This document shows, in pieces, positions 15,480 to 24,728 of a stretch of 64,000 nt of DNA. The stretch is from Streptomyces sp. S3(2020) (GTDB lineage Bacteria > Actinomycetota > Actinomycetes > Streptomycetales > Streptomycetaceae). Position numbers and translations under genes: made by a program. Numbering within the stretch: position 1 is the stretch's first letter; each line of letters starts with the position of its first letter. The stretch lies in contig NZ_JABERD010000020.1 in assembly GCF_013044505.1 (NCBI RefSeq), forward strand, positions 1 to 64,000. Reading direction: 5' to 3'. The notes under the pieces are model-generated. The model saw only the letters and a program-made list of their open reading frames with translations, was not told the origin of the DNA and made no database searches.

Positions 15480-16610
15480 CTAGCGTCCGGGATGGAGACC
15501 GAGCCATCCCGGCGACGGCGCCCCGGTCACCTCACCGACGTAGAGGGTGACCTGCTGGCGGAAACGCTCGACGAGGGCACGGTCGGCCATGAAGTGGGCG
15601 AAGCCGTCGAGGTTGGCGTTGGGGTAGTCCCAGATGGGGCGGTAACCGGTGTGCGGGGCCACGTCGGTGCGGACGGACCACATGTAGAAGTCGGACTGGG
15701 TCTGCTTGGACAGCCACCAGTTGAGGTAGAGCTTGGCGGCGGCCGGGTGCTTCGCGCCCTTGAAGATGGCGGCACGCTGGGCCCACGCCATGAAGGGGTC
15801 GTGCTTCGGGACGACGAAGCGGGTCTTGACCCCGGCGGCCGGGGTGAGCATGCCGTCGGTGCCGAGGGCGACCGCCTTGGTGCCCGCCTCGACCTCGTCG
15901 GCGGGTTCCTGCGTACCGCGTACCCAGTGCACGTCCTGGGCGACGAACCGGCGCAGCCAGTCCCAGCCGTACTTGTCCACGATCAGCTTGTACAGGTAGA
16001 GGACGGCGTCGTCGTCGTTCGGGAACGTCGAGACGATCTTCCCCTTCCACTGTGGGTCGAGCAGCGCCCCGGCCGTAGTGGGCGGCTTGGCGCCCGCCTT
16101 GTCGACGTTGTAGATGGTCGAGAACGCGTCGACGAAGATGCCCGTCCAGGCGCCGTCGGGGTCCTTGAAGGCGGGGTGGACCCGGGAGAACCCGGCGGGC
16201 TTGTAGGGCAGCAGTACGCCTTCGCGCTTCCAGCGCGGGAAGTCCTGGAGGGTCTGGAGCTGGACGACGTCGGGGACGAGGGTGCCCGTGTCGAGCTGGT
16301 TGTCGATGCGGGCGTCGTGGAACTTGCTGTAGTCGACGACGATGTTCAGCGTGACGCCGGGGAACGCCTTCTCGAAGGCCGCCTTGTTGCCGTCCTGCTG
16401 GGTGGCGGTGTCGCCGCCCGCGTAGACGGTGAGGGTGCCGCCCTCCGCCTTCGCCTCGCGGTACAGCCGCTGAAGGCTCCTGGTCTCCTCGGTGACCTCG
16501 GGCGGATGCCCGCCCCGGGCGGTGGCCGCATGTCCGGCTGTGGTGCCGATGGCGATTCCGGCCGCCGTGAGCGAGCCCCCGACGAGTACCTGGCGTCGTC
16601 CTACTGGCAT
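15480..16610 (-). CDS. ABC transporter substrate-binding protein, orphan
   Basis: This 376-residue periplasmic-type binding protein resembles the family-1 iron(III)/thiamine/spermidine group (AfuA/IdiA-like): GTLTVYAGGDTATQQDGNKA, then VDYSKFHDARIDNQLDTG. The N-terminus MPVGRRQVLVGGSLTAAG looks like a Tat signal. I chose ATG 16610, which has GAAGGAA six bases upstream. No permease or ATPase gene is adjacent, so its transporter must be elsewhere or it acts as a sensor partner. It diverges from a MarR regulator. Confidence 0.82.
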   Translation of the reverse strand: MPVGRRQVLVGGSLTAAGIAIGTTAGHAATARGGHPPEVTEETRSLQRLYREAKAEGGTLTVYAGGDTATQQDGNKAAFEKAFPGVTLNIVVDYSKFHDARIDNQLDTGTLVPDVVQLQTLQDFPRWKREGVLLPYKPAGFSRVHPAFKDPDGAWTGIFVDAFSTIYNVDKAGAKPPTTAGALLDPQWKGKIVSTFPNDDDAVLYLYKLIVDKYGWDWLRRFVAQDVHWVRGTQEPADEVEAGTKAVALGTDGMLTPAAGVKTRFVVPKHDPFMAWAQRAAIFKGAKHPAAAKLYLNWWLSKQTQSDFYMWSVRTDVAPHTGYRPIWDYPNANLDGFAHFMADRALVERFRQQVTLYVGEVTGAPSPGWLGLHPGR

Positions 16611-16710
16611 GTCCGTTCCTTCGGTGCGGTGGATGTTCCGCGGGAAATTTAGCTGCTGCGGCAGGTTTATTTCAACCTTCAAGAACAGGGATGTGCCAGA
16701 TGAGAGCCAG

Positions 16711-16734
16711 ATGGTCACCTGATCGGTCGACCAT
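16711..16734. promoter_or_regulatory. Candidate MarR operator
   Basis: ATGGTC (16711-16716) and GACCAT (16729-16734) form a perfect 6-bp inverted repeat with a 12-base spacer between the divergent binding-protein and MarR genes. It is suggestive but short. Confidence 0.4.
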
Positions 16735-16755
16735 TACTGCTGTACTGTCAGCTAT

Positions 16756-17223
16756 ATGAGTGACCTGGTTCACCACGAGGCGGTCGTGCTGTACGGCGAC
16801 GTGCTGCGGTTGACGGACACCATCGGCGGGCGTGCCGAGCGGGTGATCCGGGAGGCGTCGGGGCTGGGCGGTTCGGAGTTCGAGGTGCTGCTGCGCCTGG
16901 CTCGGTACCCCGGGCAGCGCACCACCGGTGCCCGCCTGGCCGAGGACCTGTCCTTCACCTCGGGCGGGCTCACCCGACTCATCTCCCGCATGGAGGAAGC
17001 GGGCCTCCTGGTCCGCCACCCCCACCCCGACGACCGTCGGGCCGTCCTGCTGGAGGCGACCGAGCACGGCAGGACCCTGCTGGACCGGGCCCTCGCCGCG
17101 CATGTGCCCCAGCTGACCGGCGATCTGTTCGCCCCCCTCACCCCGGTCGAGCGGCTGATCCTGCGCGAGCTGGTGACGAAGCTGCTGGCGAGCACCCCGC
17201 GCGGGACGACGCAGGGCCCGTGA
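16756..17223 (+). CDS. MarR-family transcriptional regulator
   Basis: This 155-residue MarR protein has recognition-helix region FTSGGLTRLISRMEEAGLLV and the wing HPHPDDRRAVLLEATEHG. No Shine-Dalgarno sequence precedes ATG 16756, so the transcript may be leaderless, which is common in actinobacteria. It diverges from the orphan binding protein, the most likely target, and converges with the amidohydrolase gene. Confidence 0.88.
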   Translation: MSDLVHHEAVVLYGDVLRLTDTIGGRAERVIREASGLGGSEFEVLLRLARYPGQRTTGARLAEDLSFTSGGLTRLISRMEEAGLLVRHPHPDDRRAVLLEATEHGRTLLDRALAAHVPQLTGDLFAPLTPVERLILRELVTKLLASTPRGTTQGP

Positions 17224-17270
17224 AGGCCGCGTCCGATCCACTTCCTCCGAGCTCGGAGCCGGTTCCGCGC

Positions 17271-19082
17271 TCAGAGCCGGTTCGCTCCCGTCAACAAGGG
17301 TGAATAGGACGGCTGTACGGCAGGCAGCGGGGGATTCAGCTTGCCGAACTCCGCGCCCGCGTGCACGATCCGGCCGTCGACCATGGTGAGCACCGACTCG
17401 ATTCCGGGGATGCGTGAGTCCGGGACCCTGAGGTAGTCCTCCGTGAGCACCGCGAGGTCGGCGAGGGCTCCGGGGGCGAGCGTTCCCTTGTCCTTGCTCT
17501 CCTTCGACAGGGTCGCGCTGCCCTGCGTGAGCAGCCGCAGGGCTTCGACACGGTCCAGCGTGTTGTCCGACCGGTAGAGCCGGGTGCCGCCGAGGGTGCG
17601 GCCCGTCGTGATCCAGTACAGCGCGATCCAGAGGTTGTCGCTGGCGGCGCGGGTGGCGTCGGTGCCGAGGCCGACCGGGACTCCGCTGTGCAGGATGCGG
17701 CGGACCGGGGGAGTGTGCGCGGCGGCGCGTGCTCCGTATCGCTGCTGGAACGTCTCGCCCACGAACGCCATCCGGTGCTGGACGGCGATCGAGCCGCCGA
17801 GTCCCGCGATCCGGTCGATGGTCGCGTCGGTGAGCGTCTCGCCGTGATCGATGATGAAGCCGCTCTCGGGGCCGGTGGGACCGTAGACCTGCTCGATGTT
17901 GTTCAACAGCCGTGTGGCGGACTCGTCGTACGTGGAGTGGAGCCGGAACGGCCATTCGTGCTCGGCGAACAGCGCCAGGATGTCCCGCAGCCGGGCGTCC
18001 ATGGTGGAGGGCAGATTCGGCCGGGGTTCCTCGAAGTTCTCGAAGTCGACCGCGTCGAACACCACGACTTCGCCCGCTCCGGCCATCTTGAGGAAGCCGT
18101 CGCCCCCTACCTTCTGCGTCGCGACGAACTCCCGGAAGTTGTCGAACTCGGTGCCGGGTGCGCGCGGGTAGAGGTGGTAGCCGATGCGGACCGTCAACTC
18201 GCCTTGTGCGTGGAGCTGGTTGACGACGCTGTAGTGGTCCGGGTAGAGGGTTCCGCCGCCCGCCGCGTCGGTGATGCTGGTGACGCCTCTCGCGTTCAGG
18301 TGACGCATGTAGAGCCTGGTGGAGAGGACTTGGCTCTCCGGATCAAGTGCGGGCAGCCGTGCCAGGGTGGCGTTGAGTATGACCGGACTGGGCTTGGCCA
18401 GCAGCAGACCGGTCGGGTTGCCCGCCGCGTCCACCTCGATCTGGCCCCCGGGCGGAGCCGGAGTGCTGGCGGTGATCCCCAGGAGGCGTACCGCGGTCTG
18501 GTTCAGCAGGGCACGGTCGTACAGGTGCAGCAGCAGTACGGGCTTGTCCGGAACGGCGGCGTTGAGCTCGGCCAGCGTCGGTAGACGCTGCTCGCGGAAC
18601 TGCCACTTGGTGAAGCTGCCGACGACACGGATCCACTGCGGCGCCGGTGTGCGGTCGGCCTGGAACTTGATCAGGCGCAGGGCGTCGGCCACCGAGGTGA
18701 CGCCGGCCAGGGACAGCTCACTCGTGTAGACGAGGCCTTCGCGGATCATGTGGGTGTGGGAGTCGTTCAGACCGGGAACGACCCGCCGGCCACGCAGGTC
18801 GATCACCCGCGTGCCGCGCCCGGCGAATCGGCGTACCTCGAAGTCGCTGCCGGTGGCGAGGATCCGTCCGCCGCTCACCGCGAGTGCGGACACCGAGGGT
18901 TTTCTCCGGTCCAGCGTGGTGACACGGCCGTTGACGAGGATCACGTCCGCCACCCGCCGCGCCGCCGTCGCGGTCTGCGGCGCGGACAGCTGGACCCCGG
19001 TGGCAGCGACCACACCCGCGCCGGCGACGGCCAGCGCACCCCGTCGGGAAAGGTGCCGCCCAGAGGCTGTCTCATCGGTCAT
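17271..19082 (-). CDS. Tat-exported YtcJ-like amidohydrolase
   Basis: This 603-residue metal-dependent amidohydrolase belongs to the YtcJ/amidohydrolase_3 group. A Tat signal (HLSRRGALAVAGAG) is followed by the N-terminal sandwich (VILVNGRVTTLDRRKP), the metal motif LNDSHTHMIREG and the C-terminal metal Asp in VGLGTDATRA. It should hydrolyse an amide or C-N bond of a small molecule outside the membrane. ATG 19082 is the likely start; the ribosome site is weak. It lies 58 bp behind a Tat-exported metallo-hydrolase gene in the same direction, so the two probably form an operon. Confidence 0.85.
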   Translation of the reverse strand: MTDETASGRHLSRRGALAVAGAGVVAATGVQLSAPQTATAARRVADVILVNGRVTTLDRRKPSVSALAVSGGRILATGSDFEVRRFAGRGTRVIDLRGRRVVPGLNDSHTHMIREGLVYTSELSLAGVTSVADALRLIKFQADRTPAPQWIRVVGSFTKWQFREQRLPTLAELNAAVPDKPVLLLHLYDRALLNQTAVRLLGITASTPAPPGGQIEVDAAGNPTGLLLAKPSPVILNATLARLPALDPESQVLSTRLYMRHLNARGVTSITDAAGGGTLYPDHYSVVNQLHAQGELTVRIGYHLYPRAPGTEFDNFREFVATQKVGGDGFLKMAGAGEVVVFDAVDFENFEEPRPNLPSTMDARLRDILALFAEHEWPFRLHSTYDESATRLLNNIEQVYGPTGPESGFIIDHGETLTDATIDRIAGLGGSIAVQHRMAFVGETFQQRYGARAAAHTPPVRRILHSGVPVGLGTDATRAASDNLWIALYWITTGRTLGGTRLYRSDNTLDRVEALRLLTQGSATLSKESKDKGTLAPGALADLAVLTEDYLRVPDSRIPGIESVLTMVDGRIVHAGAEFGKLNPPLPAVQPSYSPLLTGANRL

Positions 19083-19140
19083 CCTGCTGCCCTTCTGCGC
19101 GCGGTGGGGGTTGTCGAAGAGGTCGGGGAGACGGGCTCGG

Positions 19141-20280
19141 TCACCGGTTCGGATCGTTCGGACCACCCGGGAACGGGGCGTAGTCGGTCCAAAAGCTGTA
19201 CAGCAGGACGCGGGCGCTGCCCTCGACGTAGAGGTCGGCCCCCGCGAGTTCGGTGAGCCAGTGCTTCGGCATCTGCTCGGCGGTCTGCCGCGCGAGCGTT
19301 CCGTAGAACAGCTGGGATCCGCCCCAGGCGTTGCCGGGTTCGAGCTGCGAGAAGTCGACCCTGCCTTCGAGGAAGACCTTGCGGGCCGTGTTGTAGAGAT
19401 CGTCGAGGTACTTGCCGTAGGTCGCGATGTCCTGCCGGGTGCCGTAGTGGTGGGCGTGGCCGCCGATGAAGGTGCGGAAGTCGTAGCGCAGGACGACGTC
19501 CGACACGGTCATGTAGAGCGGAATGTCAGGCGTGTGCCCGAGCTGGAAGTACGGCGCGTAGCGCGGGGCGATCACGTCCACCAGCATCAGCACCTTCTGC
19601 CGGGGAGCGAAGACGAAGAGGTCGCCCGGCGAGTGGAAGTTGCCGTGGTAGTCGAGGTAGATCCGCTCGCCGCCGGTCCTGAGCACGTAACGGTCGCCCC
19701 GGACCGTCTTGGTGGGGACGGGTCGGCGCGGATCGGCGGCGCGCTTGATCCGCGCGGCGGCCTGCTCGTGCGCGATGTAGACCGGGCTGGTGCCCTTCCG
19801 GTTCGAGGTCAGGAAGGTGGCCGCGCCGCCGGTGTGGTCGCCGTGCGAGTGGCTGTAGATGAAGTGGGTCACGGGCAGCTTCGTCACCTCGGCGATGGCG
19901 GCCTTGACCAGTGCGCCGTTCGGCGCGTCCACGACGACGACGCCCTCCCCGGTGACCAGGAACATGGAGTTCGACCCGCCCGCGGTGCGCACGCCGTAGG
20001 CTCCGCCGCCCAGGTTGTCGAGGAGGTAGCCCTTCGCGGGGTACTCCGGCATCCGGGCCGCCGCCGGGAGCCGCAGGTAGCTGGAGGCGTCCAGCCCGTC
20101 GACGACGTAGCCGGGGTGCTCGACGTTCGCCTGCGCGGCCGTGGCGACGCCCCTTGAGCCGGTGGCGACGCTCCCCGAGGCCGCGGCACTGCCCGCAGGA
20201 AGCATTCCTGCGGCCGTGGCACCGCCTGCCACGGCGATGGCCCCGCGGAGCATCTTCCTGCGAGTCAGCTTCTGGCCCAT
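19141..20280 (-). CDS. Tat-exported MBL-fold metallo-hydrolase
   Basis: This 379-residue metallo-beta-lactamase-fold hydrolase has a Tat signal (LTRRKMLRGAIAVAGG) and the zinc motif YSHSHGDHTGG; further candidate ligands are in NFHSPGD and GGHAHHYG. Such proteins hydrolyse lactones, esters or phospho- or sulfo-esters, and substrate cannot be read from sequence. It is the first gene of a leftward pair with the YtcJ-like amidohydrolase. Two exported metal-dependent hydrolases suggest stepwise degradation of one extracellular compound. Confidence 0.85.
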   Translation of the reverse strand: MGQKLTRRKMLRGAIAVAGGATAAGMLPAGSAAASGSVATGSRGVATAAQANVEHPGYVVDGLDASSYLRLPAAARMPEYPAKGYLLDNLGGGAYGVRTAGGSNSMFLVTGEGVVVVDAPNGALVKAAIAEVTKLPVTHFIYSHSHGDHTGGAATFLTSNRKGTSPVYIAHEQAAARIKRAADPRRPVPTKTVRGDRYVLRTGGERIYLDYHGNFHSPGDLFVFAPRQKVLMLVDVIAPRYAPYFQLGHTPDIPLYMTVSDVVLRYDFRTFIGGHAHHYGTRQDIATYGKYLDDLYNTARKVFLEGRVDFSQLEPGNAWGGSQLFYGTLARQTAEQMPKHWLTELAGADLYVEGSARVLLYSFWTDYAPFPGGPNDPNR

Positions 20281-20398
20281 CTGTCCTCCTCCTCGCGTTC
20301 ACCAGGGGTGCGTCGCGATGTTCCATCTCGGGCTCTCCGTCATCCGAGCCCGAATCCCTCGCGGCCCGGATGGTCCGCGTGCAAATGATTCTGACACG

Positions 20399-20421
20399 AA
20401 CTATCGGCGGTCGCAATAGTT
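20399..20421. promoter_or_regulatory. Inverted repeat upstream of MBL gene
   Basis: AACTAT (20399-20404) and ATAGTT (20416-20421) form a perfect inverted repeat with an 11-base spacer, about 120 bp upstream of the metallo-hydrolase start in a locally AT-rich segment. It is a possible operator for the hydrolase pair. Confidence 0.4.
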
Positions 20422-20499
20422 GGCCTGGCTGTCGGCAGGGTGCGAGGGGCGCGTATCCGGGGTCGCCGACCTGACTGGGCCGTCCGGCAAGGCTCCTGG

Positions 20500-20893
20500 G
20501 GCTGGACGAGCGGACCGCGCTGGCCGACTTGCTGGACGTCTCCGCCGATGCGGGGATCACGTGCGGTGCCCGGGTTCCCTGGCCGGCACCGACCCCGACG
20601 CCCCCGACCTCACCCGGCTCGTCGGCGAACTGCTCGTGAAGAGCCCGGACTTCGCCGGTCTGTGGGAGCGCTACGACGTCACCGGCCGCAAGATCACCAC
20701 GAAGACGTTCCAGCACCCTCGGGTCGGCAGGGTGACCCTCGGCTTCCAGGGCATGGCGCTGGAAGGCACCCCTGGGCATCGTCTCGGCGTCTACACCGCG
20801 GAACCCGGCACGCCCGACCACGACGCCATGCTCCTGCTCGACCTGACCGCCCCCAGCACTCGACCGCGACGACCGTCCGAGCAACAGGGATAA
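20500..20893 (+). pseudogene. MmyB-like XRE regulator, C-terminal remnant
   Basis: The frame around 20604-20845 reads LTRLVGELLVKSPDFAGLWE, then DVTGRKITTKTFQHPRVG and AEPGTPDHDAMLLLDL, the typical end of the MmyB-type ligand-binding domain (PF17765) in Streptomyces XRE regulators. A short upstream piece, GLDERTALADLLDVSADA, lies in another frame. The N-terminal helix-turn-helix domain is missing. At least one frameshift and the large 5' deletion make this a pseudogene. Confidence 0.75.
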
Positions 20894-20924
20894 GCCGTCC
20901 GCTCGTAACTGAACGTGCGGTACA

Positions 20925-21080
20925 CGTCCGTCCTGGGCCTTGGTGTTGGCGGTCTTCAGGCCCATCCCCTCGATCAGGTTGCCTGTCGGCACGTCCGGTG
21001 CGTACAGGCCGTACAGCGCCCCGGCGGCGCCGGCAATGGCAGTCACCGGAATCAGCGTTCTTGCTGTGCCGGCCCCCGTG
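20925..21080 (-). pseudogene. Remnant of a GH39-like hydrolase paralogue
   Basis: On the minus strand the frame reads AGALYGLYAPDVPTGNLIEG and then MGLKTANTKAQDG. The secreted hydrolase at 27.9 kb has the matching N-terminal stretch SGSLYGIYGDGAPSRNLLEG and MHLRTVSTKAQDG. A signal-like stretch, TLIPVTAIAGAAGA, precedes it. Nothing downstream continues the family, so only the first ~45 residues survive. It lies just behind the GH63-like gene, showing that a second copy of this enzyme type once stood at the other end of the sugar locus. Confidence 0.7.
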
Positions 21081-21109
21081 CCGGACGTGTGTGGGTTCTC
21101 GCTCGCTGG

Positions 21110-22870
21110 TCAGGCGACCGTGGTGACGGTCCCGGCGTCCGCGTGGCGGCGGTGGTGGTCGCGGGCGAGGAGGAGGTAGCTCGCGGCGGTCCAGGTGTAG
21201 GCGCGGTCGCGCAGGCCCTGGCCGGTCAGGGCGTCGAAGTTCTCGGCGAAGCCCGAGGTCTCGCACAGGGCTCGGAAACGGGCGCTGATCTCGTCCGCGA
21301 GACGGTCGTGCCCGGCGCGACGCAGGCCGTCCTCGATGAGGACCGTGGCGGGGGCCCAGATCGGGCCGCGCCAGTAGCCGTCGGAACGGTAGTGGGGCGA
21401 GGCGGGCAGTTCGGTGGCGAGCCCGTACGGCGTGAGGTGGGCCTCGATCCGGTCGGCCAGCACGCTGCTGACGTCGTCCGGCAGGTGCTCACCCAGGACG
21501 ACGGGCATCAGGTCCAGCAGGCTGGAACTGGTCCAGGTGTCCTGACCGTCCACGCCACGGGCGACGAACCGCTCGCCGTTCCAGAGCTGGTCGAACATCG
21601 CGGCCTGGATCGCGTCAGCCGTGTGCGTCCAGCGGCGGGCGTCGTCCGGCCGATCCAGTTCCGCGGCCAGGTCGGCGAGTTCGCGCATCTGGAGGACGAG
21701 GAAGGCGGCCAGGTCGGCGGTGACGATGACGCGTCCGGGGTCGAAGCTGGTGGCGTTGTCCCAGCCGCTGTCGTTGCCGTGCTGGTAGTGGGGCAGGGCC
21801 GCGCCGGGCGCCCGGCGCGCGGTGAGCCAGAAATCGGTCCAGCGCGCCAGCATCGCGTACGACTCGGACAGTCGCGCCGGGTCGAGCGGTTCGGGCAGCC
21901 GTCCGCGGAGGTGGCCGAAGGTCCAGCCGTGGATGGGCGGTTTGACGAAGTTGTAGAGGACCTCGGAGTGCGTGACCGAGTCGGGCAGCGCCCCGCCGGT
22001 GTCCTGGTGGTCGAAGGGGAGCGCGAACTGGTCCCAGGCGAGGTCGGGGCAACCGGGCGCCAGGGCAAGGGCGTTGAAGCAGTGGTCCCAGCTCCACACC
22101 TTGTCCATCCAGTGTTTGGACATCAGGACGGCGGGCCGCGTGACGAGACCCGCCGGGCGCACGGTCGCCGACCACACCACATACGCGGCGAGTTCGGCGG
22201 CCGGGGTGTCGGCCGAGCGCCATGGAGCGGCGGCTTCCACGAACTCGGAGAACGCCTGCCGCGCGGCCTCCGTGACCTCGTCGAAGGTCGCCGCCGAGTG
22301 GTAGGGCGGGCGGGCGCTGTCGAGTTCCTCGACCACGGTCTCCCATGTCCCGCCGGGCTCGGCGGTGACTGTGAGGCCACGGTCACCGGCGCCCAGCGCC
22401 TGGGCGCCGGACACCTCGGCGACCGTGCCGGACAGCACCGTGATCCGGTAGCGGCGTCCGGTCTCGTAGGAGGTGAACACATGCGCGCCGTCCACCGGGT
22501 CGCGGTAGAAGTAGGTCCCGCTGAACGGGGTCAGGGTGTGAGCCGCGGCGCTGATACCGAATCCGAGACCGGTGCCCCGCACGCGCACGGTGTCCGGTGA
22601 CTCGTAGGCGAGGTCGATCCGTCCGCTCCCGCCGGTCCAACTGAGCCGGCTCGGGCTCGCCGCCACCTGTGTCTCCGCCCGCTCGCCCGTTGCCGGGTCC
22701 AGGGGGACGAACCGTACGACGGCGTGCATGCCGTTCTGGTGCGAGACGAGATGGAGGTCCTCGGCACGCGTCTTCTCCGCGAGCACCGGAGAGATACCGA
22801 ACCAGGAACCATGGGTGCTGAAGGGGATGTCCTGGACGGAGAAGGCCGGGCCGGACGGTGCGGCGGTCAT
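21110..22870 (-). CDS. GH63-like glycoside hydrolase, cytoplasmic
   Basis: This 586-residue (alpha/alpha)6-barrel hydrolase is of the GH63/MGH1-like type. An N-terminal beta-sandwich (~1-200) is followed by barrel motifs HWMDKVWSWDHCFNALAL, HGNDSGWDNATSF and SDGYWRGPIWAPATVL, which contain the acidic active-site residues. No signal peptide is present, so it should cleave oligosaccharides after import. ATG 22870 is preferred because upstream residues from a GTG at 22936 are low-complexity. It is the last gene of the LacI-ABC locus, 103 bp after the second permease. Confidence 0.82.
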   Translation of the reverse strand: MTAAPSGPAFSVQDIPFSTHGSWFGISPVLAEKTRAEDLHLVSHQNGMHAVVRFVPLDPATGERAETQVAASPSRLSWTGGSGRIDLAYESPDTVRVRGTGLGFGISAAAHTLTPFSGTYFYRDPVDGAHVFTSYETGRRYRITVLSGTVAEVSGAQALGAGDRGLTVTAEPGGTWETVVEELDSARPPYHSAATFDEVTEAARQAFSEFVEAAAPWRSADTPAAELAAYVVWSATVRPAGLVTRPAVLMSKHWMDKVWSWDHCFNALALAPGCPDLAWDQFALPFDHQDTGGALPDSVTHSEVLYNFVKPPIHGWTFGHLRGRLPEPLDPARLSESYAMLARWTDFWLTARRAPGAALPHYQHGNDSGWDNATSFDPGRVIVTADLAAFLVLQMRELADLAAELDRPDDARRWTHTADAIQAAMFDQLWNGERFVARGVDGQDTWTSSSLLDLMPVVLGEHLPDDVSSVLADRIEAHLTPYGLATELPASPHYRSDGYWRGPIWAPATVLIEDGLRRAGHDRLADEISARFRALCETSGFAENFDALTGQGLRDRAYTWTAASYLLLARDHHRRHADAGTVTTVA

Positions 22871-22973
22871 GGCGGCGGTACTCGTTTCTCGAGCTGGGGC
22901 GGTCGGCGGTCTGCCAGTGGGGGAGTGTGCTCGCACGGCGGCTCGTGGAGAGCACGGTGCACGCGCGGCCGGG

Positions 22974-23795
22974 TCAGTCCTTGACGGCGCCGGCGGTGAC
23001 TCCGGCGGCGACGTAGCGCTGGGCGAGGACGAGGATCACCGTGGCGGGAAGGGAGGCCACGACGGCGGTCGCCATGATGGCGTTCCACTGCTGGTTGTTG
23101 TTGCCGATGTAGTGGTAGATGCCGAGGGTGATCGGCTCATGGGCGCCGCCGCCCGCGAGGGTGCTGGCGAAGACGAAGTCGGACCAGGACCACAGGAACG
23201 CGAACAGGGACACCGTGACGATCGAGTTGCGGCTCATGGGCAGGACGATCGACCAGAACGTGCGCAGTGCCCTCGCTCCGTCCATCTGCGCGGCCTGGAT
23301 CAGTTCGCCGGGGATGCCGGACATGAACGCGGTGAAGATGAGGACGGCGAAGGGGACGGCCAGGGTGGAGTCGGCGACGATCAGGCCGGGGACGGACTGG
23401 AGCAGACCGAGGTTGAGGTAGATGGCGTAGAAGCCCATCGCCATGATGATGCCGGGGACCATCTGGGCGACCAGGAGGAGGAAGCCGAGCACACCCCCGC
23501 CGCGTGGGCGGAGTTTCGCCAGCGCGTAGCCGGCGGGCGCGGCCAGCGCCACGGTCAGGACGACGGTGCCCAGGCCGATGACGAGGCTGGTGGCGAGGTA
23601 GGGCAACTGGTCGTCCAGGACGGCCCGGTAGCCCTCGAAGGTGGGATTGGCCGGGAACAGGTCCGGCGGGGACTTGCGCATGTCCTGGTCGCGGGTGAAG
23701 GACACGTTGAGCATCCAGTAGACCGGGAAGAGCATCACCGCGGTCAGCAGCAGGCCGATGGCCGTCTTCCACCACGTACCGATACGGAGGTTCAT
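22974..23795 (-). CDS. Sugar ABC transporter permease (MalG-like)
   Basis: This 273-residue inner-membrane permease of the carbohydrate uptake CUT1 type has six predicted helices. It carries the EAA-loop QAAQMDGARALRTFWSIVLP, which contacts the ATPase. ATG 23795 overlaps the stop of the first permease (ATGA), so the two are translationally coupled. No ATPase gene is present in the locus. Streptomyces CUT1 importers commonly use the shared ATPase MsiK, which I assume here. Confidence 0.92.
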   Translation of the reverse strand: MNLRIGTWWKTAIGLLLTAVMLFPVYWMLNVSFTRDQDMRKSPPDLFPANPTFEGYRAVLDDQLPYLATSLVIGLGTVVLTVALAAPAGYALAKLRPRGGGVLGFLLLVAQMVPGIIMAMGFYAIYLNLGLLQSVPGLIVADSTLAVPFAVLIFTAFMSGIPGELIQAAQMDGARALRTFWSIVLPMSRNSIVTVSLFAFLWSWSDFVFASTLAGGGAHEPITLGIYHYIGNNNQQWNAIMATAVVASLPATVILVLAQRYVAAGVTAGAVKD

Positions 23796-24709
23796 GACAG
23801 CGCCTGCTTCCGCTGGACCCGGACGTAGATGAGGCCGAAGACGAGCGCGGTGACGACGAGCAGGTTGCCGACGGCGGCGCCGGGCCCGAAGGCGGGCAGC
23901 ATGCTGCCGAAGCCGAGCTGGTAGGACCAGGTGGCGAAGGTGGTGGACGAGTCCGCCGGACCGCCCTTGGTCATGATCCAGATGATGTCGAAGACCTTGA
24001 GCGTGTAGACGAGGCCCAGCAGCAGGGTGATCGCGGACACGGGGCGCAGCAGCGGGAAGGTGATGCGCCGGAACCGCTGCCAGGCGTTCGCCCCGTCGAG
24101 CGCGGCGGCCTCGTACAGGCTGGTGGGGATCGACTGGAGGCCGCTGTAGAGGACGACCAGGTTGAAGGGGACACCCACCCAGATGTTCGCGATGATCACC
24201 GAGGTCAGTGACCAGGTCGGTGAGGTCAGCCAGTTCACCGGGTCGATGCCGACGGCGCCCAGTGCGGCGTTGACGATCCCCGAGTCGCTGTTGAGCATCC
24301 ACGACCAGGTGGACGCCGACACGATCAGCGGCAGCAGCCACGGGACGAGGTACAGGCCCCGCAGGGTGGCGGAGAGCCGGAAGTTCTGGTTGAAGAAGAC
24401 CGCGAGCGCCAGTCCGATCATGTACTGGAAGACCAGGCAGACGACCGTGAATACCACGGTGTGCAGCAGCGCCGGAGCGAACGTCGGGTCGTCGAAGACG
24501 GTCCGGAAGTTGTCCAGGCCGGCGAACGGGGCGTCGCCCTGGACGAAGGAGCGGACGGTGTAGTTCCGCAGGCTCAGATCGATGTTGCGGTACAGCGGAT
24601 ACGCGTAGAAGAGGGCGAGGTAGAGGGTGACCGGGGCGAGGAAGGCCCAGGCCGCCCAGTTTCGGTGGGGCACCCGCCGGTCGCCCGGCGGGTGTGTCGT
24701 GCGGTTCAT
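23792..24709 (-). CDS. Sugar ABC transporter permease (MalF-like)
   Basis: This 305-residue CUT1-type permease has six membrane helices and the EAA-loop YEAAALDGANAWQRFRRITF. ATG 24709 has an AGGGG ribosome site. It lies 19 bp after the binding-protein gene and overlaps the second permease by four bases. It forms the membrane channel together with that protein. Confidence 0.92.
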   Translation of the reverse strand: MNRTTHPPGDRRVPHRNWAAWAFLAPVTLYLALFYAYPLYRNIDLSLRNYTVRSFVQGDAPFAGLDNFRTVFDDPTFAPALLHTVVFTVVCLVFQYMIGLALAVFFNQNFRLSATLRGLYLVPWLLPLIVSASTWSWMLNSDSGIVNAALGAVGIDPVNWLTSPTWSLTSVIIANIWVGVPFNLVVLYSGLQSIPTSLYEAAALDGANAWQRFRRITFPLLRPVSAITLLLGLVYTLKVFDIIWIMTKGGPADSSTTFATWSYQLGFGSMLPAFGPGAAVGNLLVVTALVFGLIYVRVQRKQALS

Positions 24710-24728
24710 CAACGGCCCCTGGCGCTGG

